A DNA stretch of 64,000 nucleotides from Cognaticolwellia mytili (GTDB lineage: Bacteria; Pseudomonadota; Gammaproteobacteria; Enterobacterales; Alteromonadaceae), in the NCBI RefSeq assembly GCF_002104475.1, contig NZ_NBOF01000005.1:124001-188000 (forward strand). The letters run 5' to 3'. The notes beneath the pieces are model-generated. The model ran no database searches and was not told where the DNA came from. It saw only the letters and a program-made list of their open reading frames with translations. Of the stretch, positions 9,268 to 18,285 are shown piece after piece. The position numbers and the translations under genes are program-made. The number at the start of each line of letters is the position of its first letter. The first letter of the stretch is position 1.

Positions 9268-9305
9268 ATTGCGTCTCTCTTTTATTAGTAAAAGAGAGAC
9301 GCAAT
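9268..9305. terminator. Strong hairpin, 17-bp perfect stem
   Basis: The arms 9268-9284 and 9289-9305 are perfectly complementary around a TTAG loop. It lies 35 bp after the exporter operon. There is no long T-run right after it on either strand, but its stability and position suggest transcription termination or 3'-end protection. Confidence 0.65.
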
Positions 9306-9494
9306 GCAATTTAAATAATTTTTATCAATTTGTTGGTGCTATTTGTCATAGCACTGAATAAAGCAATCATGGAAGTCACCAATCACAAGCTTGGGAATAA
9401 TTATCACCTCTATCCTAGCGATATTTTCACAATTTACTTCAATAAAGCAACAAGTTTTTCTTAATCATTGACTTAAACTCTGTGGAGACAATCA

Positions 9495-10604
9495 TCACTT
9501 TACCTGACAGTGATTGTGAAGGTGAATTGATTTTATTTCGCTTCGTCGTGTTCTTTTAATAAACAACCAAAGCCCTGTAATGGCAAAAGTCCCTGGTAGT
9601 AAGGCAAGTAGTAGCCAAAAAACCTTAAGACCGACACCGAAAAAATCTCCGGTATGAAACGTATACTTAAAGTTCCAAATTCGGGTAGCTAAGCTGGCCT
9701 TGCTGGCATCATAGGTTTTGATCACCTCAGCCGTATATGGATTTACCGATACCCAACTAAAAGCAAAAAACTCATCGGGCATTTTAACTCTAAGTTTTAG
9801 TGCTTCACCGTTAACAGGTAAGTAAATTCGATACAGCTGCCCTTGTTTCATACTCTGTATTCCACGACTCAACGCGAGGTCAAGCTGTAACGGTTTATTT
9901 AACTCAGAGGCAATAACAGGGTGTTTATAGTGCACTACGGGTTCAGCAAGCAATGTTTCGATTATCATCTTTGTTTGGCTTTGCCAGTGAAAAGCTATGC
10001 CTGAAAAAGCAATAAGCAATAACGGAATAAAGGTAAATACGCCTATTACTGTGTGTAATTGGTAATATCTTACCCTTGGCCTGGCCTTAATGTTTATCTT
10101 CAAGCGTTGCAGACGATTCTTTGGTTTAAACCAAAGCCATAATCCCAATACCATTTCGACAATAAATAACAAACTAGCTATTGATACCAATGTTTTAAGA
10201 GGTTTTCCTCCTGTGTCATCGCTCAGCAATAACCAGCGGTGCCAAGCCATCACAAAGCCATAAAAGCTGTCTTGCTTAGCATAGCGGTGAAGAACTTCAC
10301 CGTTAAAAGGATTAACATTAATATACTGGCCACTATCTAATTGAAATTGCCACGCCTTATCTTTTTGCGGTTGCAATTGGACTTTTTTTACTGTCTTTTC
10401 GCTACCTTCTTCAACTATAGCCACTAAGCTAGACAAAGGCAGAAAAGCGGCACCAGGTGCAACCTGCCAATGAGCAGGTTGCACCTGGTACTGAACTTCT
10501 TTACCAAAAACCAATAGTGCCCCAGAAATACTCAGGTTAACTAAAAAGAAAACCAAAAATATTGCTAGGCATAGATGAATACGCCTTAACCAGCGCTTAA
10601 ACAC
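9495..10604 (-). CDS. PepSY-associated membrane protein (PiuB-like, iron-regulated)
   Basis: A 369-residue protein with four predicted helices (about residues 10-32, 140-162, 190-210 and 330-355) and periplasmic PepSY-like stretches between them. The opening RRIHLCLAIFLVFFLVNLSISGALLVF and the VNPFNGEVLHRY and VNPYTAEVIKTYD elements are typical of the COG3182 iron-regulated membrane protein group. It sits 62 bp downstream of a TonB-dependent receptor on the same strand, and the receptor has a Fur-box-like promoter, so both are probably iron-regulated together. Relatives are suspected to help reduce or release iron from siderophores; direct evidence in this sequence is limited to fold and context. 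Confidence 0.8.
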   Translation of the reverse strand: MFKRWLRRIHLCLAIFLVFFLVNLSISGALLVFGKEVQYQVQPAHWQVAPGAAFLPLSSLVAIVEEGSEKTVKKVQLQPQKDKAWQFQLDSGQYINVNPFNGEVLHRYAKQDSFYGFVMAWHRWLLLSDDTGGKPLKTLVSIASLLFIVEMVLGLWLWFKPKNRLQRLKINIKARPRVRYYQLHTVIGVFTFIPLLLIAFSGIAFHWQSQTKMIIETLLAEPVVHYKHPVIASELNKPLQLDLALSRGIQSMKQGQLYRIYLPVNGEALKLRVKMPDEFFAFSWVSVNPYTAEVIKTYDASKASLATRIWNFKYTFHTGDFFGVGLKVFWLLLALLPGTFAITGLWLFIKRTRRSEIKSIHLHNHCQVK

Positions 10605-10666
10605 TGAATGTCATCCAGACACCATTGGCAAAAGGAACGTCGATTTGCTATTAATTGCTTGAGGCA

Positions 10667-12805
10667 TTAGAAGTTATAAGTCAGCCCTAAGTTCACTGTG
10701 CGCCCTTTCCCTTTCACATTCCAGCCAGAAAAGGTATGTGATTGAGCAATGTGTGAGTAATAGTCGCTGTTAAACAAGTTTTCGATACCTGCTGATAACT
10801 TTATTGCATCATTAATCGTGTAGCTGCCTGAAGCATTAATCACGTTATATGACGATACTGGTGCTTTTCTGCCGCTGTATTTGCCGTTTGTTGCGACAAA
10901 ACGGTTACGACTTTGTATGCCGGTATAATTCATTGCAAGGCGCAGATTTTCACTTGCTTGATAATTAATATAAGCGGTGATTTTAGGCGGACTAATTGAG
11001 CCACCATCAAGGTAAGTATCATTTTCTTTATTTTTACCCTCTAACCAACTGTAGCTAAGACCTGCATCAAGTACATCTGTAAAAGTAACATCAATGGCAG
11101 CTTCGTAACCCCATATTTTTTGCGGTGCTCGCTCTAACCGATAAGTCCCGGTTAAAGGGTCTTCAGCCATGTTACCACCGTAGTTATTAGTTGAGTAAAA
11201 GGCAGCAGTTTCAAAGCGAATATTCTCATACACACTACTAAAGCCAATTTCTGAGTTTTTAACGATTGAAGCTTCTGTATCTATTTTATTTAACTCGGTG
11301 AATTGAGCATTACGTAATAAACTACCGACGTTAGCGATATCAAAACCTTCGGAGTAACTAATGAAAGGACTAAAAATCTCATGATTACTATAACGTAAGC
11401 CAATATTGTAAGTGGTTGCATCATATTCAAGTGTGCCACCTGATACTGACACCGGCACAGTACATGCTTTACCCGTCTTACAAATCATCAAGGTATTAAA
11501 ATCATTAACACCTATTTCAATTGACTCTCTGCGCACACCCGCTTTAACGACCCAGTTTTCATCAAAAATTACTTTTGTTTGTAGATAACCAGCAATATTA
11601 TCCATGTCCATTTCAGGCGTCCACATACGACCATCTACTAGCGGCTGGGCAGTTTTATCGTTTAGTACATCAACACCATAAATCAGTGTAGTTTCAACGT
11701 TATCAAAATCAAAAACGCTGTTAAAGTTCAACCGTAAACCCGTTTTTTCTGAAGTGATCATCGACTGACCACCGACTAAACCTGCACTTTCATCTTTAAA
11801 TTTCGTGGAATAAAAAAACACGTTTTCAATTTTCTGCCAGTAGGCATCTGCGGTAAAGTCTGTATTAGTAAAAATTTCCATATCACGATATTGTAATTTT
11901 GCGTTATGGCTTCCTCGTGGACCTTGCGGATCACCGGGTACTTCTATGTTGTTTACATTTTTAATCGCATGGCTTTTTATGCCAGCATTCACATTGCTTT
12001 CTACCGCAATGTAGTCGGTATTTTGTTGCCCTTCAAAATAGTTATAACTAAATTGAAATGAACGTGAATCATCAACATAATAATTAAATTTGGTAAATAA
12101 ATTATCTGATTTAAAATCAGATAAACCGTAGGTTAAACCGAGAGCATCACCTTCTGAATCGCGTATTACGCCACTTTCATCACTCACTAAACTTAGCACA
12201 TAGTCAAACTTTCCTAATGTACCGTCTATTGCTACATCAAGGCGTCGACCGACACTGTCTTCAAACTTTACTGCTGAAAAATTACTGCTAATCCCTACTC
12301 GCCCCGATAATGCTTTTTCGCTATTTGCATTTTTGGTGATGTAGTTAACAATGCCGCCAGCTGCACCATTACCATATATTGACGTTGCCCCTTTAATGAC
12401 CTCAATACGTTCGATAACACTGGGATCTAAAGAACGAATGCCTAACTTACCATTACGTAAAGGGGTTGACTGTGGTACACCATCTATCATTATTAAGGCA
12501 TTCCGCCCTCGTAGTGTTTGCCCTGAGTTAGTATTAGTGCCAGTATTTGCTGCTGCCATACCGGGCACATGAATCGCTAGCATAGTTTGTAACTCGGCCG
12601 ATGTCAGCATATCTTGCGCTATGGTTTGGTTGTTAATAATTGAAACCGATGCTGGCACTTCGTCAATGCTTTCTTGCATACGACTGCCGGTGACAATAAC
12701 GTGTTCAATCTCCTGAGTGTTACTTGATGTGGATGTATCTTGGGCATTAGCTGCCATAGTTGCACAAACAGAAAGAGTGATGAGAGAGTAGCTTTTATAA
12801 TTCAC
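10667..12805 (-). CDS. TonB-dependent outer-membrane receptor (iron/siderophore type)
   Basis: A 712-residue receptor with a signal peptide ending at ANAQ. The TonB-box region and plug (about 30-155) include VIVTGSRMQESIDEVPASVS, the R-G-R motif of TLRGRNALIMIDGVPQ, and IERIEVIKGATSIYGNGAAGG. A 22-strand-type barrel follows, ending in the outer-membrane assembly signature VNLGLTYNF. A DMDNIAGYLQ-like region and the overall pattern suggest ferric-siderophore uptake, but the exact ligand cannot be read. A Fur-box-like site lies 51 bp upstream of the start, and a PiuB-like gene follows. Confidence 0.9.
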   Translation of the reverse strand: MNYKSYSLITLSVCATMAANAQDTSTSSNTQEIEHVIVTGSRMQESIDEVPASVSIINNQTIAQDMLTSAELQTMLAIHVPGMAAANTGTNTNSGQTLRGRNALIMIDGVPQSTPLRNGKLGIRSLDPSVIERIEVIKGATSIYGNGAAGGIVNYITKNANSEKALSGRVGISSNFSAVKFEDSVGRRLDVAIDGTLGKFDYVLSLVSDESGVIRDSEGDALGLTYGLSDFKSDNLFTKFNYYVDDSRSFQFSYNYFEGQQNTDYIAVESNVNAGIKSHAIKNVNNIEVPGDPQGPRGSHNAKLQYRDMEIFTNTDFTADAYWQKIENVFFYSTKFKDESAGLVGGQSMITSEKTGLRLNFNSVFDFDNVETTLIYGVDVLNDKTAQPLVDGRMWTPEMDMDNIAGYLQTKVIFDENWVVKAGVRRESIEIGVNDFNTLMICKTGKACTVPVSVSGGTLEYDATTYNIGLRYSNHEIFSPFISYSEGFDIANVGSLLRNAQFTELNKIDTEASIVKNSEIGFSSVYENIRFETAAFYSTNNYGGNMAEDPLTGTYRLERAPQKIWGYEAAIDVTFTDVLDAGLSYSWLEGKNKENDTYLDGGSISPPKITAYINYQASENLRLAMNYTGIQSRNRFVATNGKYSGRKAPVSSYNVINASGSYTINDAIKLSAGIENLFNSDYYSHIAQSHTFSGWNVKGKGRTVNLGLTYNF

Positions 12806-12855
12806 TAACTAAGTCCTTTATAAATATAATGATTAAATAACACTGTGATTTTTAC

Positions 12856-12874
12856 GCGAATGATAATGATTTTT
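12856..12874 (-). promoter_or_regulatory. Fur-box-like operator for the TonB receptor
   Basis: Nineteen bases read GCGAATGATAATGATTTTT. Compared by eye with the consensus GATAATGATAATCATTATC, 14 of 19 positions match. It lies 51 bp upstream of the receptor start, so repression by iron-loaded Fur is expected. Confidence 0.7.
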
Positions 12875-13251
12875 ATTTGTAATGCAATAATTTAATTAAT
12901 TATATTGAAAATAAATGCTCGGTATCAATTTCTTACCATGTAAAGAGGTGTTTTTTGTCACTACTGCGTTTAGGAAAATATATTTATGTGGAACAAGGCG
13001 TTGAATCAGATATCGAAATATAATAATCAAGCTGAAGGGCACGGCATACAAATATTGTGAAAAAAATACTCACTAAAGAGAAAAGCTGCACCCTTATTAT
13101 TGAACGCAGAGCAACAAGCCTGATCAACAAAACTAACCACTTGAAAAAATTATAAATATCTTAGTTTACTGCTTTGAAAGTTTCTGTATCATTACCGCTC
13201 AACTTTATAGGTTCAAGTATCAGTAAAGTATTTTTAGCGAGAAGGACTCTC
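12875..13251. other. Intergenic region upstream of the serine hydrolase
   Basis: AT-rich spacer between the Fur-box-like site and the plus-strand serine hydrolase. A 25-codon open stretch starting near 12987 (beginning MWNKALNQ) has no recognisable family or convincing ribosome site. Nothing else is supported. Confidence 0.4.
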
Positions 13252-14706
13252 ATGCGATTTATCTACTCATTTTTAATATTGGTTTTATTGGTAACTAGCT
13301 CCGTCAACGTTTTTGCTGAAATGTTACCGTCAGTCAAAAAAGCGCTAGATCTACAGCTAGTGAAAAATAGTGAACGGTATGGTGTTGTCGGCCAATCAGT
13401 CGTGATACTTAAAAACCATCAACCTTTATATAAAGGACATCACGGTTTTGCTAATGTCGAATTAGATGTCGCCATTAACAATAAGCACCTTTTTCCAAGT
13501 TACTCTGTCACTAAGTTATTCACCAGTGTATTGCTCATGCAACAAATTGAAAATGGTAATTTGGTACTAACCGATTCGGTACGTAAATATTTACCTTATC
13601 TTCCTGTCAGATGGCAAGCAGTCACTCTAGAGCACTTATTAAGTCATACATCTGGCGTTCCGCGTTATTTTGATACCGCGATGAAAAACAATCATTTTTT
13701 AGCTGATAAAAAGTCAGTTTTCTTATCTCTTGTTGATCAACCAGAGCATTTTAAAATTGGCACCAGAAATAGCTACAACAATACAAACTTTTTAATGCTG
13801 TCTGCGATTTTAGAAACGGTAACCAACAAAACGTATCAGCAGCTTGTTCAAGACGTTATTGTTAACCCTTTAGCATTAAAAAATACGGGACATGCAAGTG
13901 CGAAAGCCATCATTAAAAATATGGTCACAAGCTACCAAGGTAATAATGGTAGCATCAAAAGAAACATTGATATCGATTGGCCACAATACACCTTTGCCCA
14001 CTCAGCTTTGTACTCAACACCTGAAGACTTAACAACGTTTCTTACCGCCTTAGTAACAGGAAAATTTGTTAGCGAAAAAACCTTGCAGCAGTTATGGCAA
14101 CCGATGCAACTAACCAATGGCAAAGATGGTCGTTATGCCTTTGGTTTTGAATACTCGCTTGAGGATGGTTACACACATGTTGGGCATGATGGTGGTAATA
14201 GAGTTAAATTACGTCACTATTTTAAACCAGACAACTCTGCTGATAATTACACCATCGCATATGTCACCAATGGCAATGCCTTTAGTGTTTGGACTGATGT
14301 TTTAGCAGAAAGTGTAATGTCGATTGTTGCACCAGAAAAATTTAAATTGGCAGCACTTAAAGAGCAATTTGTCAGCGCCGTTATTGAAAACAATCTCGGC
14401 AGTCTCAACGATGTATTCGATAGCGTATCTACCATATTTAAAGATAATGCCCCATCAATAGAACGTTTCATACTTTATCGTGCTTATGCACTTAAATATG
14501 GCAGCGGTGCTAAATCATCAATACCTGCTTTTGAGTTTTTAACCTCTAAATATCCAAACTCAGTTAGTGCACGAGAAAGCTTAGCGGATACTTGGGCTGA
14601 TATAGGTAATAAAAGTAAAGCAATTGAAAGCTACCGTTTGGTGCTAAAGATGTCTCCCACATCGAAAAGATCTCAGGAACAAATTACATTGCTTGAAGGC
14701 AAGTGA
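13252..14706 (+). CDS. Secreted serine hydrolase, beta-lactamase/PBP4* family, with C-terminal repeat region
   Basis: A 484-residue class C beta-lactamase-fold hydrolase or esterase. The start ATG 13252 is preferred over an in-frame upstream codon at 13174 because it has an AGAAGGA ribosome site and opens a clean signal peptide (MRFIYSFLILVLLV, cleaved near FAE). Active-site motifs are SVTK (SxxK), YNN (YxN, in NSYNNTNF) and HDGG (the KTG equivalent). The last about 100 residues are helical with a TPR-like element (ESLADTWADIGNKSKAIESYR), as seen in some hydrolases of this family. Substrate unknown; beta-lactam resistance should not be inferred. It appears to be a single-gene unit. Confidence 0.85.
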   Translation: MRFIYSFLILVLLVTSSVNVFAEMLPSVKKALDLQLVKNSERYGVVGQSVVILKNHQPLYKGHHGFANVELDVAINNKHLFPSYSVTKLFTSVLLMQQIENGNLVLTDSVRKYLPYLPVRWQAVTLEHLLSHTSGVPRYFDTAMKNNHFLADKKSVFLSLVDQPEHFKIGTRNSYNNTNFLMLSAILETVTNKTYQQLVQDVIVNPLALKNTGHASAKAIIKNMVTSYQGNNGSIKRNIDIDWPQYTFAHSALYSTPEDLTTFLTALVTGKFVSEKTLQQLWQPMQLTNGKDGRYAFGFEYSLEDGYTHVGHDGGNRVKLRHYFKPDNSADNYTIAYVTNGNAFSVWTDVLAESVMSIVAPEKFKLAALKEQFVSAVIENNLGSLNDVFDSVSTIFKDNAPSIERFILYRAYALKYGSGAKSSIPAFEFLTSKYPNSVSARESLADTWADIGNKSKAIESYRLVLKMSPTSKRSQEQITLLEGK

Positions 14707-14785
14707 TGAAAAGCTAAATACCAACCAGCGTGAATAAGTTATTACTTTCACACTGCTGTCTAACTACTTTTAATTATTAGCACCT

Positions 14786-15319
14786 TTACAATTTCAAGAT
14801 GAAGTTATGTTGCTGTGCTTGCCATTGAAAAGTATCTAATAATTTTTCATATGAAATAGCATAGTCTTTGTCGTATAAAGCTAACGGCTTATCTAAACGA
14901 TATTTATAATTTTTGTTAGTAAATTCATAGACAATACCTGATTGACGACTTATTTTAGACAAGTCAATTATACTGATGGTGTGAATACTAGACCAGTCAA
15001 TACTGCTAGCGTTATTTTCGCTACCCCAAACTATTTTTTGATCAGTAATTGCAAGCTTATATTTTTTCACCTGCGTATGCTGATACCAGTAATATATGGT
15101 CACTAACCAAAACAAAGGCAAGATCGCTTTAACTAATTTAATCTTTTCAGGGTCAACATTAGCACTATTATATTCACCAAAAACAATGAGGCTAAACAAG
15201 CAGAATAGAGTTAATACAATCGCTCGCCACAACGCTCGGGATGCCGTGGCACTGACGGTGATATCAACAGCAGAATTGTTGCTCATTCTTTGCAATTTAT
15301 CTCTGTTAGTATTCATCAC
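14786..15319 (-). CDS. Hypothetical membrane protein with PH-like cytoplasmic domain
   Basis: A 177-residue protein with two hydrophobic segments (about residues 32-48 and 65-80) and a soluble C-terminal part (about 85-177) of alternating beta-strand character (YKLAITDQKIVWGSE, SSIHTISIIDLSKI). This layout is reminiscent of bacterial PH-like membrane proteins but no family was recognised. Two adjacent ATG codons (MMN) lie at the start, overlapping the stop of the TonB-like gene upstream by 4 bp, so the two are translationally coupled. A function linked to the TonB-like protein is possible but unproven. Confidence 0.6.
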   Translation of the reverse strand: MMNTNRDKLQRMSNNSAVDITVSATASRALWRAIVLTLFCLFSLIVFGEYNSANVDPEKIKLVKAILPLFWLVTIYYWYQHTQVKKYKLAITDQKIVWGSENNASSIDWSSIHTISIIDLSKISRQSGIVYEFTNKNYKYRLDKPLALYDKDYAISYEKLLDTFQWQAQQHNFILKL

Positions 15320-15855
15320 TGCTCTAAAGTAAACTCAAACTCAATTTCCAAAAACTTATCACCACCCGCTGCTTCAGGATAACGCCATAGGCTTAATGCT
15401 TTTTTAGCTGAAAGCTCTAGTGCCCGATCGCTATGCCTATTCATCCCGCTAACATCAATCACCTTACCTGAATATGAAATACGATATTGCAGTTTTACCT
15501 TGCCCGATTTACGTGAATAAAGTGCTGATTTTGGATATTCAGGCATCACTTTATGGGTTGGTAGTAAAACTATTACTTCCGGCTTAATTTCGTCTATTTT
15601 CACCACTCGTACTGAGTGCTGTTTATATTGCTCACTAACACCATGCACGGCTGGCTCAGAAAAGTAGGTAATAATAGCCATAATGCAAAATGAAGCCGCA
15701 CCACCGATTATTAGCAGCGCGAGCATATGCCAAAGCGAACGTGACGTGTTTATCGGCTCAGTTGGACTGATTAAGTCAACTATTGGCGCTTCTGCTTGTT
15801 GCTTGCTTTTTTGACAAGGTTCAGAAAGTTCTTTATCAAATTTATCTGCACTCAT
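15316..15855 (-). CDS. TonB-like energy transducer
   Basis: A 179-residue protein with a cytoplasmic N-terminus (about 1-37), one helix (about 40-64, LWHMLALLIIGGAASFCIM) and a periplasmic C-terminal TonB_C domain. That domain includes MPEYPKSALYSRKSGKVKLQ, a GKVIDV turn, ELSAKKALSLWRYP and a final strand. The proline-rich spacer of classical TonB is nearly absent, so it would span little of the periplasm. There are no exbB or exbD genes beside it. It overlaps the downstream gene and, by 4 bp, the sigma-region-4 stub upstream, so all three form one unit. It may be an alternative transducer or part of a sensor. Confidence 0.8.
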   Translation of the reverse strand: MSADKFDKELSEPCQKSKQQAEAPIVDLISPTEPINTSRSLWHMLALLIIGGAASFCIMAIITYFSEPAVHGVSEQYKQHSVRVVKIDEIKPEVIVLLPTHKVMPEYPKSALYSRKSGKVKLQYRISYSGKVIDVSGMNRHSDRALELSAKKALSLWRYPEAAGGDKFLEIEFEFTLEQ

Positions 15856-16240
15856 GATGGTGCTCCTAACAAATGACTTAAATTATTATAGGCGTAACGT
15901 AAACGGCTTTTAACCATTTTAAAACCGTCGTTGGTTAATTCAGCAATTTCGATCAATGAAAAGCCGACTTGCTGAAAAGTAAGCGTTGCACGTTGTAAAA
16001 AGGGTAATTGCCCAAGCGCTATATTGAACCGCGTTAATCTATCCGCTTCTTGCAGTGGCTTTTCCAAATTTAGCGTTAGCATTTTATTTTATCCTAACAG
16101 CTGACTAGCGCTATGAGTTTTTATCATCTTTAAGTAAGCAGTTTGTACCACACCTTCAGCTAACTCCTTATTCGACTAGCGCAATAAATAGTGATAAATC
16201 GACAAATTAAGTTGCTTAACTAGCAACTTTTCTGGATTAA
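15852..16240 (-). pseudogene. Decayed ECF sigma factor gene; only region 4 remains open (15852-16082)
   Basis: The open part, 76 codons from ATG 16082, carries a sigma-70 region 4 helix-turn-helix (LPFLQRATLTFQQVGFSLIE, IAELTNDGFKMVKSRLRYAY). Upstream in the same frame, residues typical of sigma region 2 are still legible: QLNLSIYHYLLR, stop (16176-16178), SNKELAEGVVQTAYLKMIK, then a stop (16089-16091) seven codons before the ATG or, counted from the region 2 text, shortly after it. The segment normally joining regions 2 and 4 is missing. An ECF sigma factor was therefore inactivated by nonsense changes and an internal deletion, leaving a region 4 stub coupled to the TonB-like gene. The stub could still be expressed. 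Confidence 0.65.
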
Positions 16241-16509
16241 CGTTGGGGCTATGCCAATCTTTGATAATTAACGGTAACTGCAAATTTTCATCCTAAATGC
16301 ACTGATAGTACGCTGAGTTATGTTGTTCATCCAGAATTCCGATTAATTATACGGTTAAGCCGTTTTGCGCCTTAGCTTTATCAGTTTCTGATTCTGCACG
16401 ATACTTCCACTTTCTTACCATTAAAACGATGAAAAGTAGGGAATGAGGTTAAATGAATAGAAGTTTTTTAAGATAATTGATGTGTATAAGTACCTTCGCT
16501 ATTAAGACA
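16241..16509. other. Degraded non-coding stretch
   Basis: Beyond the recognisable sigma remnant the minus strand shows short open runs interrupted by stops, for example one containing LPLIIKDWHSPNVNPEKLL, which may be more of the decayed gene or of another lost gene. No intact ORF is supported. Confidence 0.35.
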
Positions 16510-16830
16510 CTAACTTTTAGCTCGTGTTAATATTGTTTTTCCAGTAAAAATTACTACAAAAAAACCTAAATACTGACCGCTTAAAAATATTATTATTTTC
16601 GGCCAAAATGACGTTTCCTCACTAAAAAAGCTCAATGTAAGCCTCGCAGGAACAGTAAAAAACTCATAACCCGGCATTGAGGCAGATACAAAAGTATAGT
16701 TATAGCCAAAAGCGATAATTCCGATCACAACACCTAAAAGTGCCCATAACAGTGATGACTTAAATTCAAATGACAACAATACTATTAACGCCTTTTGGTA
16801 AATATATGGATGAAACTTTATGTTACTCAT
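16510..16830 (-). CDS. Hypothetical small membrane protein
   Basis: A 106-residue protein with two or three hydrophobic segments (about residues 27-45, 80-98, and a weaker one near 12-20). No recognised family. The start ATG at 16830 has only a weak upstream purine stretch (GAAAGAAAATGAG). It is isolated between the sigma remnant and the divergently oriented secreted endonuclease gene. It is plausible as an orphan inner-membrane protein but may be species-specific. Confidence 0.5.
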   Translation of the reverse strand: MSNIKFHPYIYQKALIVLLSFEFKSSLLWALLGVVIGIIAFGYNYTFVSASMPGYEFFTVPARLTLSFFSEETSFWPKIIIFLSGQYLGFFVVIFTGKTILTRAKS

Positions 16831-16973
16831 TTTCTTTCATCACGAGAAGTCCATTTTTATCGACGATATTACGATTATGTTAATCGTTCACAGATACTCA
16901 TCGACACACTTTACTTGAATTTGAGTTAACAGTGGTTACACTAGTTGCCCGATTTATTATCTAGAATGATGTA

Positions 16974-17873
16974 ATGAAAAAATTAATTACCCTTTGTACA
17001 GTCGCACTAGCTTTTTTAAGCGCAACAACTTTTGCTGAAACGTTAAAAGTTGCTTCATGGAATATCGCTTGGTTAGGTTCGCACGAATACAACAAACGCA
17101 GCGATGCTGATTATAAAGAGCTTGCACGCTACGCTACACAGTTAGATGCTGATGTTATTGCCATGCAAGAAGTTGAAAGCGCCGAGTGGGCTAGAAAAAT
17201 TTTAGGCGATGATTATGAATTCTTTTTCACCACTAAAGATTGGGTACAACGCGTTGGCGTTGCGATAAGAAAAAGCAGCGGTTATAAAGCTAAAGGTATT
17301 GAATACGTTGAACTTGACCAAGGTTTGGCTCGTCGTGGCATGGACGTTACCTTAACTAAAGACGGTAAAAGCGTACGCTTATTAGCTGTGCATATGAAAT
17401 CAGGTTGTTTTGATAAAGCCTTAGACCAAGCCAGCATCGCTAAAATGCCAAGCAGCAATAAAAAAGAAGAATATGCTAAAACGGCCTGTGCTGAGCTAGC
17501 GAAACAAGCAGTACCTTTAGAAGCTTGGATTGATGCCCGTGCTAAAGAAGGCGTACCATTTATGTTACTTGGTGATTTTAACCGTCGTTTTGTTCGTGAT
17601 ATTGCTTTAAATCACACTGAAATTCAGGGTTTATGGCAGGCAATTGATGATGAAGGTGCAGAATCACTTTGGACACCTACCATTAAAGCTGAGTCAGGAT
17701 GTTGGGGCGGATATTACAAAGACTATATCGACCATATTATTTTTGACCCGAAAGCAAAAGCTCGTTATGTGGAAAACTCGTTTGAGCAATTAGTATTCGA
17801 GCAAAAATATAGCCGAGAAGTTAGCCAAAACTTAAGTGACCACTGCCCTATTTCGGTAGAGTTAGCGCTGTAG
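16974..17873 (+). CDS. Secreted endonuclease/exonuclease/phosphatase family protein
   Basis: A 299-residue protein with a signal peptide (MKKLITLCTVALAFLSATTFAE) and a DNase I/exonuclease III-like metallo-phosphoesterase fold. Signature elements are ASWNIAWL, MQEVES (metal-binding Glu), VHMKSGC, LLGDFNRR (catalytic Asp/Asn) and a final SDHCPISVEL (SDHxP). Members hydrolyse nucleic acids or phosphodiesters; location is expected to be periplasmic or extracellular, so nucleic-acid scavenging is plausible. The start is clear because the next codons are a canonical signal peptide. A strong intrinsic terminator follows, so it is a single-gene unit. Confidence 0.9.
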   Translation: MKKLITLCTVALAFLSATTFAETLKVASWNIAWLGSHEYNKRSDADYKELARYATQLDADVIAMQEVESAEWARKILGDDYEFFFTTKDWVQRVGVAIRKSSGYKAKGIEYVELDQGLARRGMDVTLTKDGKSVRLLAVHMKSGCFDKALDQASIAKMPSSNKKEEYAKTACAELAKQAVPLEAWIDARAKEGVPFMLLGDFNRRFVRDIALNHTEIQGLWQAIDDEGAESLWTPTIKAESGCWGGYYKDYIDHIIFDPKAKARYVENSFEQLVFEQKYSREVSQNLSDHCPISVELAL

Positions 17874-17896
17874 TTTTAACGTTATAATTTAAATAG

Positions 17897-17935
17897 AAAA
17901 GCCCATTATTAAACACTAATAATGGGCTTTTATTT
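17897..17935 (+). terminator. Intrinsic terminator after the endonuclease gene
   Basis: The 15-bp perfect arms 17897-17911 and 17917-17931 surround a 5-base loop and are followed by TATTTTTG. The A-run on the 5' side makes it bidirectional, so it could also stop the small frameshifted gene read from the other strand. Confidence 0.9.
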
Positions 17936-17993
17936 TTGATAAGCCGTAAATTTTAAACTAGTCTCGCCAATAGTTATTAGCGACAGACACAGT

Positions 17994-18184
17994 TTAAAAA
18001 TTAGTCGCGATAACTTGTGAAGAGACAATTAGGTTTTCTGAGTTTTCGCTATAATCTGGCCTAAGCTTGCTTCTTACCGCATCTGGCGGTTGGGTATATG
18101 CCCCATTCTCGATAATTTAATGGCTAGTTCGTAACCTTCTTGCGCCGTTTCCGTCATTAAACTTGTTAACCATTGCTCTGACAT
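17994..18184 (-). pseudogene. Frameshifted small gene (63 aa if one base restored)
   Basis: On the minus strand an AAGGAATGA ribosome site precedes ATG at 18184. The frame reads MSEQWLTSLMTETAQEGYEL, continues through AIKLSRMG, then stops at 18074-18076. The neighbouring frame continues as AYTQPPDAVRSKLRPDYSEN with a tail SENLIVSSQVIATNF, ending at 17994-17996. Adding one G to the GGGG run near the LSRMG codons joins them into one 63-residue soluble protein. No family is recognised. It lies about 100 bp downstream of the OhrR-like gene on the same strand. Either a recent inactivation or a homopolymer sequence error. Confidence 0.5.
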
Positions 18185-18285
18185 AATTCATTCCTTATTT
18201 TTTATTAAATTAGAGCCTGAAAACCTTGTAAAGCAGCCACTTAGCGCACTTTAATTTAATATAAAGTGGAAAGAATGAGTGCTAA

